64,000 nucleotides of DNA from Devosia sp. YR412 (GTDB lineage: Bacteria; Pseudomonadota; Alphaproteobacteria; Rhizobiales; Devosiaceae). Positions 17,641-26,385 of this stretch are shown piece after piece. The stretch spans positions 310,001 to 374,000 of the forward strand of contig NZ_FOFL01000001.1 in assembly GCF_900110945.1 (NCBI RefSeq). The letters are read 5' to 3'. How positions within the stretch are numbered: the stretch's first letter is position 1; each line of letters opens with the position of its first letter. The translations under genes were made by a program, and so were the position numbers. The notes under the pieces were generated by a model. That model did no database searches. It was given only the letters and a program-made list of their open reading frames with translations, and had not been told where the DNA came from.

Positions 17641-17752
17641 CGGTGTCACCCCGGCGTTGAGCCGGGGCCCATCCCGAGATTTCATTACGGCCGCAAGGTG
17701 GTTGGAACAGGCATCTCAGGATGGATCCCGGCTCAAGGCCGGGATGACACCG
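17641..17752. repeat. Inverted-repeat element of a second family, inside an operon
   Basis: Arms CGGTGTCACCCCGGC then TTGAGCCGGGGCCCATCC at the left, and GGATGGATCCCGGCTCAAG then GCCGGGATGACACCG at the right, with nearly perfect complementarity over about 40 bases and a central ATTTCATTACGG-like loop. This is a different family from the CTCCCC-type repeats. It sits between the binding protein and the first permease and could stabilise or process the mRNA, as REP/RIME-like elements do. Confidence 0.8.
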
Positions 17753-17789
17753 AGCTTGTTGAACGCCGAGTGAGCAAGAGGCCAAAACA

Positions 17790-18680
17790 ATGAAAAACCA
17801 GGCCAATCCCTGGCTCACCAGTAATCTCCTCGTCCTCGGTCTCGGCATGTTGCCGGCCGCCGTCCTGATCGGCGCGCTGCTCTATTTCACCGCCTGGGCC
17901 TTTGCCTTTTCCTTCACCGACCTGGCTTTGGTCGGCAAAAAGTCCGTCGAATGGTCCTGGGTCGGGTTGCAGAATTTCGAGCGGCTGTTCACCCGAAAAG
18001 GCTTCCTGGAATCGCTGTGGACCACAGTGATTTTCGTCTTCTTCTCGGCCATCGTCGGCCAGTCGGTGCTGGGTTTCCTGCTGGCAGCCTTGCTGCGCGG
18101 CACGCAGTCGACGCTGCGCAGCGTGGTGGAAGTCTGCATCATGCTGGGCTGGCTGCTGCCCGATATCGTCGCGGCCTTCCTTTGGTCGGCCACCACCAAC
18201 CAGACCGGGCTGATCAACGCGATCTTCGTTGTGCCCTTCGGCTTCAAGCCGATCAACTTCATCAACGAATATGCCCTGCCCATCGTCACCATTGCCAATA
18301 TCTGGAAGGGCACGGCGTGGTCCTACCTGCTGTTTTCGGCGGCACTGGATTCGGTCAGCCGTGAGGTGGTGGAAGCCGCCAAGGTCGATGGCGCGACGCC
18401 GTTTCAGCGCATCTGGCTGGTGCAATTGCCGATCATCCGGCCGCATATCGCCACCAATATGCTGTTTATCACCATCTGGACCTTCACCTATTTCCCGCTG
18501 ATCTACGCGATGACCGGGGGCGGGCCGGGCACCCAGACGCAGACGCTGGCCGTCTTCCTCTACAATCAGAGTTTTTCGCGCGGCAATCTGGGCTTCGGCT
18601 CGGCCATTTCGGTGGCCATGCTGGTCATCGTCGGCCTGTTGTCGCTGGTCTATCTGCGCATGCTGCGGGAGCCGAAATAA
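17790..18680 (+). CDS. ABC sugar transporter permease, MalF type
   Basis: 296 residues with about six membrane helices (first at about residues 12-35) and the cytoplasmic EAA loop near residue 190 (EVVEAAKVDGATPFQRIWLV then LPIIRP), which docks to the ATPase. Start chosen at MKNQANPW with AAGAGG upstream. Its stop shares a base with the ATG of the next permease. It forms the membrane channel with the 18680 protein; substrate inferred as a mannoside from the adjacent GH38 enzyme. Confidence 0.9.
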   Translation: MKNQANPWLTSNLLVLGLGMLPAAVLIGALLYFTAWAFAFSFTDLALVGKKSVEWSWVGLQNFERLFTRKGFLESLWTTVIFVFFSAIVGQSVLGFLLAALLRGTQSTLRSVVEVCIMLGWLLPDIVAAFLWSATTNQTGLINAIFVVPFGFKPINFINEYALPIVTIANIWKGTAWSYLLFSAALDSVSREVVEAAKVDGATPFQRIWLVQLPIIRPHIATNMLFITIWTFTYFPLIYAMTGGGPGTQTQTLAVFLYNQSFSRGNLGFGSAISVAMLVIVGLLSLVYLRMLREPK

Positions 18681-19489
18681 TGGATACCGGTCCTTCCCGC
18701 CTCACCGCCATTGCGCTCTGCTTCATGGCTGTCATCTGGGTCAGCCCCTTCTCCTGGCTGCTGCTCAATGCCTTCAATCCGCTGTCGACCGGGCAATTGG
18801 CCTGGCCTGAGCGCTTCGGGCTCGACAATTTCGGCATGGCCGTTTCGGGCAATGCCGGGCGGCAGTTTCTCAACTCGATGATCATCGCGGCGGGGACGGC
18901 GACGCTCTCTGTGGTGGTCGGCATTTCGGCGGCCTATCCGCTGTCGCGCTTACGCATTCCTGGGCGCAATGCTTTCCTCTGGACGCTGGTGCTGCTGCGC
19001 ATGCTGCCTTCGGCCGGCGTCTTGGTGCCGCTGTATTTTGCGGCGCAGCGCTCGGGCCTGCTCAACCAGCTCGGCGTCATCATCGCGCTGACCGTGCTCA
19101 ACCTTCCCTTCACCCTGCTGCTGCTCAAGAATTTCTTCGACACCGTGCCGATCGAGCTTGAGGAGGCCGCCTATGTGGAGGGCGCGAGCCTGTTCCAGAT
19201 CATCACCAAGATCGTGCTGCCCATGTCGCGGGCCGGCATTGCCGTGGTCTGGTTTTTCTCCTTCACCGGCGCCTGGAACGAGTTCCTGTTGCCGTTGATC
19301 TTTGCCCGCGTGCAGGATGCCTTTCCCATGTCGGTGGGCCTCTACGCGGCATTCGGCCAGCAGGGGGCCATCAACTATGGTTTCCTGACGGCCTTTTCCA
19401 TCATCTACGCAGCGCCGGCGGTCGGCGTCTATTTCTTGTTACGGCGCAACATGAACACAGGTTTCGCCGGTGTCGGAGTCAAAGGATGA
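18680..19489 (+). CDS. ABC sugar transporter permease, MalG type
   Basis: 269 residues, MDTGPSRLTAIALCFMAVIW start with the first membrane helix immediately, about six helices in all, and the EAA motif near residue 160 (ELEEAAYVEGASLFQIITKI then VLPMSRAGI). The start overlaps the previous stop by one base with GGGAG upstream; its stop overlaps the mannosidase ATG by 4 bases (ATGA). It is the second half of the heterodimeric permease. Confidence 0.9.
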   Translation: MDTGPSRLTAIALCFMAVIWVSPFSWLLLNAFNPLSTGQLAWPERFGLDNFGMAVSGNAGRQFLNSMIIAAGTATLSVVVGISAAYPLSRLRIPGRNAFLWTLVLLRMLPSAGVLVPLYFAAQRSGLLNQLGVIIALTVLNLPFTLLLLKNFFDTVPIELEEAAYVEGASLFQIITKIVLPMSRAGIAVVWFFSFTGAWNEFLLPLIFARVQDAFPMSVGLYAAFGQQGAINYGFLTAFSIIYAAPAVGVYFLLRRNMNTGFAGVGVKG

Positions 19490-22400
19490 CCTATTCCAAT
19501 CCCCAATCGTCCAAGCTCGGTTTGCTCGACGATGACCTCAAGATGGAAGGCAAGCTCATCCGGCTCTGCGCCGACCTCGAAAAGAAGATCCTGACCCCGG
19601 TCGGGGGCGTTGATTGGCAATGGCATGTGCTGCGCGACGACGTGAGCACCGAACAGGCGCTGACCGCCGACTGGAGTGGCTGGGAGAAGTTCGGGCCCCA
19701 TTCGGTCTGGGCCAAGAAGCAGGGCCATACCTGGTTTGCTGCCGAGGTCACGGTGCCTGAGGAGGCGAAGGGCAAGACCTTTGTGCTCAAGTTTACCTCG
19801 CAATGGCAGGATCGTCCCGGCTCGACGGACCCGCAGTGTCTCGCCTATCTCGATGGCAAGATCGCCCAGGCGCTGGACGGCAATCACACCGAACTGGTGA
19901 TCGAGCGCAATGCCGTGCCGGGCAGCAAGCATGTGCTGCTGGTCAATGCCTTCACCTTCTTTGAGCGGCCGCTGGTCGGCTTTACCGTGGATTTCTACAC
20001 CCGCAGCGAACGGGCCGAAAAGCTCTATTGGGACCTGCAGACGCCGCTGGATGTCGCAGTGCGCCTCTACCAGAACGACCCGCGCCGCCAGGCTATTCTC
20101 AACATTGTCGATCGTGCCCTGCGCGCGCTGGATCGCCGCGCTGGCTACACGTCGGAATTCGAGGCTTCGCTCGGTGCGGCCGAAGCGATCGCTGCGGAAA
20201 TCTACGCCATCGTCGATACCGAGGTGCAGCCGCAGATCACCGCGGTCGGCTCGACCCATCTCGACGTCGGTTGGCTGTGGCGCGTGATGCACACGCGCGA
20301 CAAGACAGGCCGCTCGTTTGCTACCGTTTTGAATTTGATGGAGGAATATCCAGAATTCATCTTCATGTATAACCAGTCGGTGCTCTTCGACTTCCTCAAG
20401 AAGGACTATCCCGAGCTGTGGGAGCGGATGCTGGCGCGGGTCAAATCCGGCCAGTTCGAGATCGAAGGCGCCATGTGGGTCGAGCCCGACGTCAACATCG
20501 TCTCGGGTGAAAGCCTGGTCCGCCAGATCATGCGCGGCCGCCGTTTCCACCTCGAAAATTTCGGCGTCGACCCCAAGACGGTCTGGCTGCCCGATACCTT
20601 CGGCTATTCCGCCAACCTGCCGCAGGTGATGGACAAGTCGGGGCTGAAATATTTCGTCACCAGCAAGCTCAGCTGGAACGACACCGATCGGCATCCCTAT
20701 GACAGTTTCCACTGGAAAGGCATCGACGGCACAGTGACCAAGGCGCAGCTGATCACCGCCCAGCGCTATGACAGCGAAGAGATTTTCACCACCTATAACG
20801 GCGATCTCTCGGTCAGCGAAACCATGGGCGCCTGGAAGCGCTACGAGCCCAAGGCCGTGCACAATCAAGTCGTCATGTCCTATGGCTATGGCGACGGCGG
20901 CGGCGGCCCGACCCGTGGCATGATCGAGCGCGGCATCCGCATGGAGCGCGGCATTCCCGGCGCACCAAGGGTCAAGCTCGAAGGCATCGTGCCCTTCCTC
21001 GATCGCCTCGGTGCCAAGATGGACGCACCGGGCAATAAGTTCCCGACCTGGAATGGCGAGCTCTACCTGCAATATCACCGCGGCACGCTGACCTCGGTGG
21101 CCAAGAACAAGGCCAATAACCGCAAGGCCGAGCGCCTGCTGCGCGAGCTGGAATTTCTGGGTGCCATGGCGCTGACCCAAAGCGGCGCGGCCTATCCCAC
21201 CGACACGCTGGCCGAGTTCTGGGAGCTGGTGCTGATCAACCAGTTTCACGACATCCTGCCGGGCACGTCCATTCCGGAAGTCTATGTCGACAGCGACAAT
21301 GAATACGGGCAGATCTTTTCGACCCTGGGATCGGAAAACGGTCCCTGGCATTCTGCGGCACAGGCGTTTAGCAAGCCCGGTGAGCAGCTGCGGCTGTTCA
21401 ATTTCACCGGTCAAACCCGTTCAGGCCTGGTTGTTTTCCGTTCAGAATCCGCTCTGGAGGGCGCGTCGCTGGCCACCCACGGCGGTGTCCAGCCGTTCCA
21501 GAAACTGGTCTCGGCCGATGGTTCGACGGCCTTTGCAGCGCCGGTTTCGGACCTTTATCCCCTCGGTTGGACCGGGGGACAAGTCGTGGCCGGTGGCGCG
21601 CAGAATAGTTCCTCCACGGTTTCGGTCTCCGAAAAGCATCTCGAAAACGACCTGTTGAAAATCACCTTCGACGCATCCGGCGAAATCACCTCGGTCTTCG
21701 ACAAGACCCGCAATCGCGAAACGCTGGAGCCCGGCAAGACGGCCAATAGGCTGATCGCCTATGAAGACAAGCCGATGGAATGGGACGCCTGGGACATCGA
21801 TCGCTATTTCGAGGAACAGTTCTGGCCGTTGGCCGATGGCAAGGCCTTGATTTCAGTAGTGGAAACCGGGCCGCATCGCGCGGCGATCCGCGTCGAACGG
21901 ACTTATCAGAAGTCCAGGGTGGTGCAGGTCATTTCGCTGGCTGCCGGAGCGCGGCAGGTCGAGTTCGACACCTTTATCGACTGGCAGGAGCGCCAGACTG
22001 TGCTGAAGGCGCAGTTCCCGTTTGATCTCAATACCTCGGAAATCCGTTCGGAAATCCAGTTCGGCCATGTCCGCCGTCCGACCCATCGCAATACCTCCTG
22101 GGACAAGGCGCGCTTCGAGGCATCGATGCATCGTTGGGTTGATCTGAGCGAAGCCGACTTCGGCGTCGCCCTGCTTAATGACTGCAAGTATGCCTATGAC
22201 TGCCTTGAACAATCCGTGCGTCTGACCCTGGTGCGCGGCTCGACCTTCCCCAGCCCCGACGCCGACCTGTGCGAGCATCACCTGCGCTATGCGCTCTTCG
22301 TGCATGACGGCGTGGCCGACCTAGCCGACGTGCATCGGGCGGCCGAACGCTTCAACAATCCGGTAGCGGTGGTGGGTTCGCTCAGCCATGCAGCCAATCC

Positions 22401-22683
22401 GGCAACGGAGTTCCAAAACTTCAGCTTTGCCAGCGTCAACCAGCCCAATGTCACGCTGGAGACCGTCAAGAAGGCCGAAAAATCCGATGCCGTGGTGCTG
22501 CGCCTGTTCGAGCACGCCAATATCCGGGCCGAGGCGACCATCAGTTTTGGCCTGCCGGTCAAATCGGTGCGGGTCGTAAACCTGATGGAGGATGGCGATA
22601 GCAAACCACTGGAGCTCAAGGACAATGGCGTGACGCTATCGCTACGGCCCTTCGAGATTGCGACGCTGCTGATCGAAACCTGA
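19486..22683 (+). CDS. Alpha-mannosidase, glycoside hydrolase family 38
   Basis: 1065 residues without signal peptide, so cytoplasmic. The catalytic domain has the GH38 zinc and active-site motifs: QITAVGSTHLDVGWLWRV near residue 250 (His and Asp zinc ligands), LPDTFGYSANLPQ near residue 368 (Asp nucleophile and ligand), and the later His in NQFHDILPGTSIPE. The beta-rich GH38 C-terminal domains follow. Retaining exo-hydrolysis of alpha-linked mannose from imported oligosaccharides is the family reaction. Translation is coupled to the permease gene; GGAG lies 7 bases before the ATG. Its place between permease and ATPase implies uptake and breakdown in one unit. Confidence 0.93.
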   Translation: MTYSNPQSSKLGLLDDDLKMEGKLIRLCADLEKKILTPVGGVDWQWHVLRDDVSTEQALTADWSGWEKFGPHSVWAKKQGHTWFAAEVTVPEEAKGKTFVLKFTSQWQDRPGSTDPQCLAYLDGKIAQALDGNHTELVIERNAVPGSKHVLLVNAFTFFERPLVGFTVDFYTRSERAEKLYWDLQTPLDVAVRLYQNDPRRQAILNIVDRALRALDRRAGYTSEFEASLGAAEAIAAEIYAIVDTEVQPQITAVGSTHLDVGWLWRVMHTRDKTGRSFATVLNLMEEYPEFIFMYNQSVLFDFLKKDYPELWERMLARVKSGQFEIEGAMWVEPDVNIVSGESLVRQIMRGRRFHLENFGVDPKTVWLPDTFGYSANLPQVMDKSGLKYFVTSKLSWNDTDRHPYDSFHWKGIDGTVTKAQLITAQRYDSEEIFTTYNGDLSVSETMGAWKRYEPKAVHNQVVMSYGYGDGGGGPTRGMIERGIRMERGIPGAPRVKLEGIVPFLDRLGAKMDAPGNKFPTWNGELYLQYHRGTLTSVAKNKANNRKAERLLRELEFLGAMALTQSGAAYPTDTLAEFWELVLINQFHDILPGTSIPEVYVDSDNEYGQIFSTLGSENGPWHSAAQAFSKPGEQLRLFNFTGQTRSGLVVFRSESALEGASLATHGGVQPFQKLVSADGSTAFAAPVSDLYPLGWTGGQVVAGGAQNSSSTVSVSEKHLENDLLKITFDASGEITSVFDKTRNRETLEPGKTANRLIAYEDKPMEWDAWDIDRYFEEQFWPLADGKALISVVETGPHRAAIRVERTYQKSRVVQVISLAAGARQVEFDTFIDWQERQTVLKAQFPFDLNTSEIRSEIQFGHVRRPTHRNTSWDKARFEASMHRWVDLSEADFGVALLNDCKYAYDCLEQSVRLTLVRGSTFPSPDADLCEHHLRYALFVHDGVADLADVHRAAERFNNPVAVVGSLSHAANPATEFQNFSFASVNQPNVTLETVKKAEKSDAVVLRLFEHANIRAEATISFGLPVKSVRVVNLMEDGDSKPLELKDNGVTLSLRPFEIATLLIET

Positions 22684-22694
22684 GGAGGTTCACC

Positions 22695-23753
22695 ATGGCC
22701 GACGTCTCGCTGCGCGGCGTGCGCAAGTCCTATGGATCGCTCGAAGTGGTGCATGGGGTCGATCTCGAAATCGCCTCGGGCGAATTCGTGGTGTTTGTCG
22801 GGCCCTCGGGCTGCGGAAAATCCACGCTGCTCCGTATGATAGCCGGGCTCGAGCCGATTTCGGGCGGGGATATCTCGATTGGGGGAAAAGTTGTCAACGA
22901 TATCCCCTCGCCCGAGCGGGGCATCGCCATGGTGTTCCAAAGCTATGCGCTCTATCCGCATATGTCGGTCTACGACAACATGGCCTTCGGGCTGAAGCTG
23001 GCCAAGACGCCGAAAGCCGAGGTGGATCAGCGGGTTCGTGAGGCGGCGCGGATCCTCCAGATCGAGGATTACCTCGACCGCATGCCCAAGGCGCTGAGCG
23101 GCGGGCAGCGGCAGCGCGTCGCCATCGGGCGGGCCATCGTGCGCAATCCGCGGGTGTTTTTGTTCGATGAACCGCTGTCAAATCTCGACGCCTCGCTGCG
23201 CGCCCAGACCCGGATCGAGATCGCCAAGCTGCATGATACGCTCGACGCGACAATGATTTACGTGACGCATGACCAGGTGGAGGCGATGACCCTGGCCGAC
23301 CGTATCGTGGTGCTCAATGCGGGGAATATCGAGCAGGTCGGCACGCCGCTGGAGCTCTACTCAAACCCGGTCAACACCTTCGTCGCCGGCTTCATCGCCA
23401 GCCAGCGGATGAACTTCCTGCCGGTTTCACCATCGGTGAACCATCTGACCCTTCCGGGTAACAGACTGTTAACTTTGAGCACAACCAACCTCGAAACGGT
23501 GCGAACGCTGGGCGTGCGCCCGGAGCACCTCGAACTGGCGACGGATGCCAGCACGGCACATCTGTCGGGGATATTGTCCGTTATCGAACAGTTCGGCGAA
23601 TACGCCCTGGCCTATGTCGAACTGCCCGATGGGCAACTGGTCACCATAAAGCTCGATGGAGCGCCCGATCTGACCCTGCATGACACGGTTCACATTACTA
23701 TTCCGCCCGGCGTAGTACATCTGTTCGATGACGCGGGCCGAGCCCTGCGCTAG
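22695..23753 (+). CDS. Sugar ABC transporter ATPase, UgpC/MsmK type
   Basis: 352 residues. Walker A GPSGCGKSTLLRM near residue 38, ABC signature ALSGGQRQRVAIGRAIVRNP, Walker B VFLFDEPLSNLDAS, and H-loop VTHDQVEAMTLADR; a C-terminal TOBE/OB-fold domain of about 110 residues follows. GAGGAGGT gives a very strong ribosome-binding site 11 bases after the mannosidase stop. It powers the MalF/MalG-type permease above and is the last gene of the operon. Confidence 0.93.
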   Translation: MADVSLRGVRKSYGSLEVVHGVDLEIASGEFVVFVGPSGCGKSTLLRMIAGLEPISGGDISIGGKVVNDIPSPERGIAMVFQSYALYPHMSVYDNMAFGLKLAKTPKAEVDQRVREAARILQIEDYLDRMPKALSGGQRQRVAIGRAIVRNPRVFLFDEPLSNLDASLRAQTRIEIAKLHDTLDATMIYVTHDQVEAMTLADRIVVLNAGNIEQVGTPLELYSNPVNTFVAGFIASQRMNFLPVSPSVNHLTLPGNRLLTLSTTNLETVRTLGVRPEHLELATDASTAHLSGILSVIEQFGEYALAYVELPDGQLVTIKLDGAPDLTLHDTVHITIPPGVVHLFDDAGRALR

Positions 23754-24020
23754 ACCGAGAAATCTATATTTGTCGGACATTTAACAAGCCTGTTGAAGAT
23801 AGTTGCTCCTCGGCAAATCTCCCAATAGACAATCACGCCGGTGTTATCGTCCTGTCGGTTCTACGGCTTGGCGGGAGGAGTTTCGTTTGGCATGGTGGCC
23901 CGACGTATCTCCCTCAGACGACGTTCACTGCGTTTGCGACAGGGTGGACAATTCTTTTCACGCAGGCCCGTGTGGATTTCACCACCGGGAAGGCGCCGGT
24001 AGTGCCGGCGGTAGTGGTGT

Positions 24021-25235
24021 ATGACGGTAACTTCCGAGCCGGTGCGGGATGTGTTTGACGCAGGCGGGCGCGGGCTTCAGCACCACGGACTGCGACGGGC
24101 CAATGAACGGGCCGTATTGACCCTGATCGGGTTCAATTCCGGTGTCTCCAATGCCGATATTGCCCGCTTGTCCGGCCTCGCACCGCAGACGGTTTCCGCC
24201 ATTCTCGCCGATATCGAGAGGGCCGGCCTGATTTCGCGCGGCCCGGTGCTGCGCGGCCGTCGCGGCCAGCCGGCGACGCCGATCTTCCTGCGCGCCGAGG
24301 GGGCCTTCTCCATCGGCGTCGAAATCGGCTGGCGCCATGTCGAAGTGTTGCTGCTCGATCTCGCAGCCAATGTCCGCAGCACGCGGCGCTGGCATTTCGA
24401 CTATCCCGATGCCGGCACGCTCGTCGGCGAGATCGCCGTGGTCGTCGCCGAACTGGTGGCAACGCTGCCGGAAGCGCAACGCCTGCTGGTGCGCGGCATT
24501 GGCGTTGCGCTGCCCACCAATATTGCGGCCAACCTGCATCTGGTCGCGGCCCCTGAAGAACAATATGCGCTGTGGACCAATCTGGACCTGGCGGGCGACC
24601 TCGGCCGGCGGACCGGCTTTGAGGTCAGCCTGTTCAACGACGGCAATGCGGCCTGCTGGGCCGAGCTGATCGCCTTCGAGCGGCCGCGCCCGGGCAATTT
24701 CATCTATTTCCTGATCGCTCGCTATGTGGCGGCCGGCATTGTTGGCGAAGGCACCCTGTGGGAAGGCCCGAGTGGCAATTCGGCCAATCTGGGCTCCATG
24801 CTGGTACGCCATGGCGATGGTCCGCTGCAGCCGGCCCATTTCATCGCCTCGGTCTCGGCGCTGGAGCAGCGGCTGGCCGATGCCGGTTTCCTGGTCATCC
24901 CCAGCCAGTTCGAAACCTGGGACTGGGACGCTTTCGAGCCGGTGGTCGCGCAATGGATCGCCGATAGCGGCAATATCCTGGCGCGCGTGGTGTTCAATAC
25001 CAGCACGGTGATCGAGACCGGTCTGGTGGTCATCGATACCATTCTTCCAGCCGACATCGCCACGCGCCTCGTCGCCAAGGTGGAAGAAGAGCTCAAGCGC
25101 CTGCCGGTGCCCTCCTACAGCCCGCCGCAGGTGCTGCTCGGGCATCTTGGCGCGCTGGCGCCAGCCATGGGCGCGGCCGAACTCACGCTCTATCGGCGCT
25201 ACTTCTCACGCACGCTCGCGGATCTTGTCGGCTAG
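24021..25235 (+). CDS. ROK-family transcriptional regulator
   Basis: 404 residues. N-terminal winged HTH (GVSNADIARLSGLAPQTVSA, residues about 42-62) followed by a ROK kinase-like sugar domain (FSIGVEIGWRHVEVLLLDL; VSLFNDGNAACWAELIAFE). The usual zinc-binding CxCGxxGC motif of ROK proteins is missing and the ATP/sugar residues look divergent, so it is a regulator, not a kinase. It follows the mannoside operon on the same strand after 267 bases, so control of sugar genes nearby is plausible. Its last 30 bases overlap the convergent IHF-like gene. Confidence 0.85.
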   Translation: MTVTSEPVRDVFDAGGRGLQHHGLRRANERAVLTLIGFNSGVSNADIARLSGLAPQTVSAILADIERAGLISRGPVLRGRRGQPATPIFLRAEGAFSIGVEIGWRHVEVLLLDLAANVRSTRRWHFDYPDAGTLVGEIAVVVAELVATLPEAQRLLVRGIGVALPTNIAANLHLVAAPEEQYALWTNLDLAGDLGRRTGFEVSLFNDGNAACWAELIAFERPRPGNFIYFLIARYVAAGIVGEGTLWEGPSGNSANLGSMLVRHGDGPLQPAHFIASVSALEQRLADAGFLVIPSQFETWDWDAFEPVVAQWIADSGNILARVVFNTSTVIETGLVVIDTILPADIATRLVAKVEEELKRLPVPSYSPPQVLLGHLGALAPAMGAAELTLYRRYFSRTLADLVG

Positions 25236-25526
25236 CTCTGGCGGGGTCAGCGCCTCGCGCAACTGGGCGCTGGGCGTAAACACCACGGTATGGCGCGGGC
25301 TGATCCGATGCTCTGTGCCGGTGCGCGGATTGCGACCGACCCGTTCGGCGCGTGAGCGCACCTGAAGCGATCCGAAGGCGGTGAGCTTGACCGTTTCGGC
25401 GCGCATCAGCGCTTCTCCGATCAGATCAAACATGGCGTCACAAATGGCGGCGGTATCGGCCGGGCTGATACCTGTACGTCGTGAGGCGGCCTTGCTGAGC
25501 TTGGCGCGCGTAATTGTCTCGTTCAA
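25206..25526 (-). CDS. HU/IHF-family DNA-binding protein, IHF-alpha-like
   Basis: 106 residues: helical N-terminus (TITRAKLSKAASRRTGISPA), the GEALMRAETVKLTAFGSL strand region, and the minor-groove arm with GRNPRTG in place of GRNPKTG. IHF bends DNA as a heterodimer. No ATG is available; a TTG at 25526 with GGGGG 8 bases upstream is the likely start. It resembles ihfA proteins but could be a paralogue. It converges on, and overlaps by 30 bases, the ROK gene. Confidence 0.82.
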   Translation of the reverse strand: MNETITRAKLSKAASRRTGISPADTAAICDAMFDLIGEALMRAETVKLTAFGSLQVRSRAERVGRNPRTGTEHRISPRHTVVFTPSAQLREALTPPELADKIRERA

Positions 25527-25635
25527 AGCAGTGTCCCCCTGCGCTTAAATTCATAGTGCGAAGTTAAATGTCTGTCGAGAGGGAGATGTCAGACAAACGA
25601 AATATGAACCTACATATCAACTTATGTTGACATAT

Positions 25636-25652
25636 TTTAGAATGGTTATAAG
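25636..25652. promoter_or_regulatory. ICE-like (Irr) box upstream of rirA
   Basis: TTTAGAA-TGG-TTATAAG: the left arm is the exact ICE half-site and the right arm matches TTCTAAA at 5 of 7 positions, in the 7-3-7 layout described for Irr sites in Rhizobiales. It lies 79 bases before the chosen rirA start and next to TTGACA at 25627. Irr control of rirA is known in relatives; here it is inferred. Confidence 0.45.
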
Positions 25653-25730
25653 CTAGCAGGCGTTCTATAGAGCATGCACCAACAGGACGGGCGCTTCGGC
25701 CCATCCATGATTCGCCAAAAGAGGTCCGCA

Positions 25731-26207
25731 GTGAGACTGACACGTCAATCCAACTATGCGATCCGCACGCTGGTCTATTGTGCCGTCAACGAGCCGGGCC
25801 TGAGCCGCGTCGCCGATATCGCAAGGGCCTACAATATTTCCGAGCTGTTCCTGTTCAAGCTGATCAAGCCGCTGGTCGAAAATGGCCTGCTGGCCACGGT
25901 TCGCGGCCGCCACGGCGGCATCAAGCTGGGCAAGGCTGCCGATGACATCACGCTGCTCGATACCATCCGCCTGACCGAAGAGAATTTCGCCTTGGCGGAA
26001 TGCTTTGAAGATGGCGCCGATTGCCCGCTGATCGGCGAATGCGATCTGAATGGTGCCTTGCGCGAAGCGCTGGGAGCCTTCTTTGAGGTTCTGGCCAGCT
26101 ATACGATCGCTGACCTCGCCAGCAAGAAGCGCTCGATCCGCGATCGCCTCGGCCTCACCACGGCGCAGGCCGTTAGCGAAGAAAAGATCCTCGCCGCGCT
26201 CCAATAG
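25731..26207 (+). CDS. rirA: Iron-responsive Rrf2 regulator RirA
   Basis: 158 residues from the GTG at 25731 (VRLTRQSNYAIRTLVYCAVN). The winged HTH (ISELFLFKLIKPLVENGLLA, then VRGRHGGIKLGK) is Rrf2 type, and the three cysteines in AECFEDGADCPLIGEC form the cluster-binding loop of RirA, an iron-sulfur sensor that represses iron uptake genes when iron is plentiful. Known RirA proteins start at the equivalent of the GTG, with AAGAGG upstream; an ATG at 25674 would add 19 atypical residues. It is divergent from the IHF-like gene and ends in a strong terminator. Confidence 0.88.
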   Translation: MRLTRQSNYAIRTLVYCAVNEPGLSRVADIARAYNISELFLFKLIKPLVENGLLATVRGRHGGIKLGKAADDITLLDTIRLTEENFALAECFEDGADCPLIGECDLNGALREALGAFFEVLASYTIADLASKKRSIRDRLGLTTAQAVSEEKILAALQ

Positions 26208-26229
26208 CGATGCTTTTGCCGTCATGTGC

Positions 26230-26261
26230 CCCCCGGAGCCCGGCTCCGGGGGTTATTTTTT
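26230..26261 (+). terminator. Terminator of rirA
   Basis: Perfect 10-base stem CCCCCGGAGC / GCTCCGGGGG with a 3-base loop followed by TTATTTTTT; 22 bases after the stop. Confidence 0.88.
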
Positions 26262-26347
26262 GCGTGCCATCCGGCAGATGCTCCCAATTTTAGTCATGCT
26301 GTCCACAGACGCCGGGCCTGGACGACGGCTTTTTGACCTCAAATAAA

Positions 26348-26385
26348 ATTATGAGTTTGACAGTCATAATAGCATGTGGTTTTCT
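26348..26385 (+). promoter_or_regulatory. Promoter-like site inside a TGA-N9-TCA palindrome
   Basis: ATTATGA at 26348-26354 and TCATAAT at 26364-26370 form perfect 7-base arms with 9 bases between, matching the IRO pattern TGA-N9-TCA of RirA. TTGACA (26357-26362) lies within the palindrome as a consensus -35; the -10 with 17-base spacing is weak (TTTTCT). A regulator bound here would block polymerase. Confidence 0.45.

Noticed and set aside
19429-21414. 661-residue antisense frame over the alpha-mannosidase
   Set aside because: Lies wholly opposite a clear GH38 gene; composition typical of a mirror frame.
23803-24024. 73-residue frame between the ABC ATPase and the ROK gene
   Set aside because: No ribosome-binding site, odd composition, and it overlaps the ROK start; likely leader DNA.
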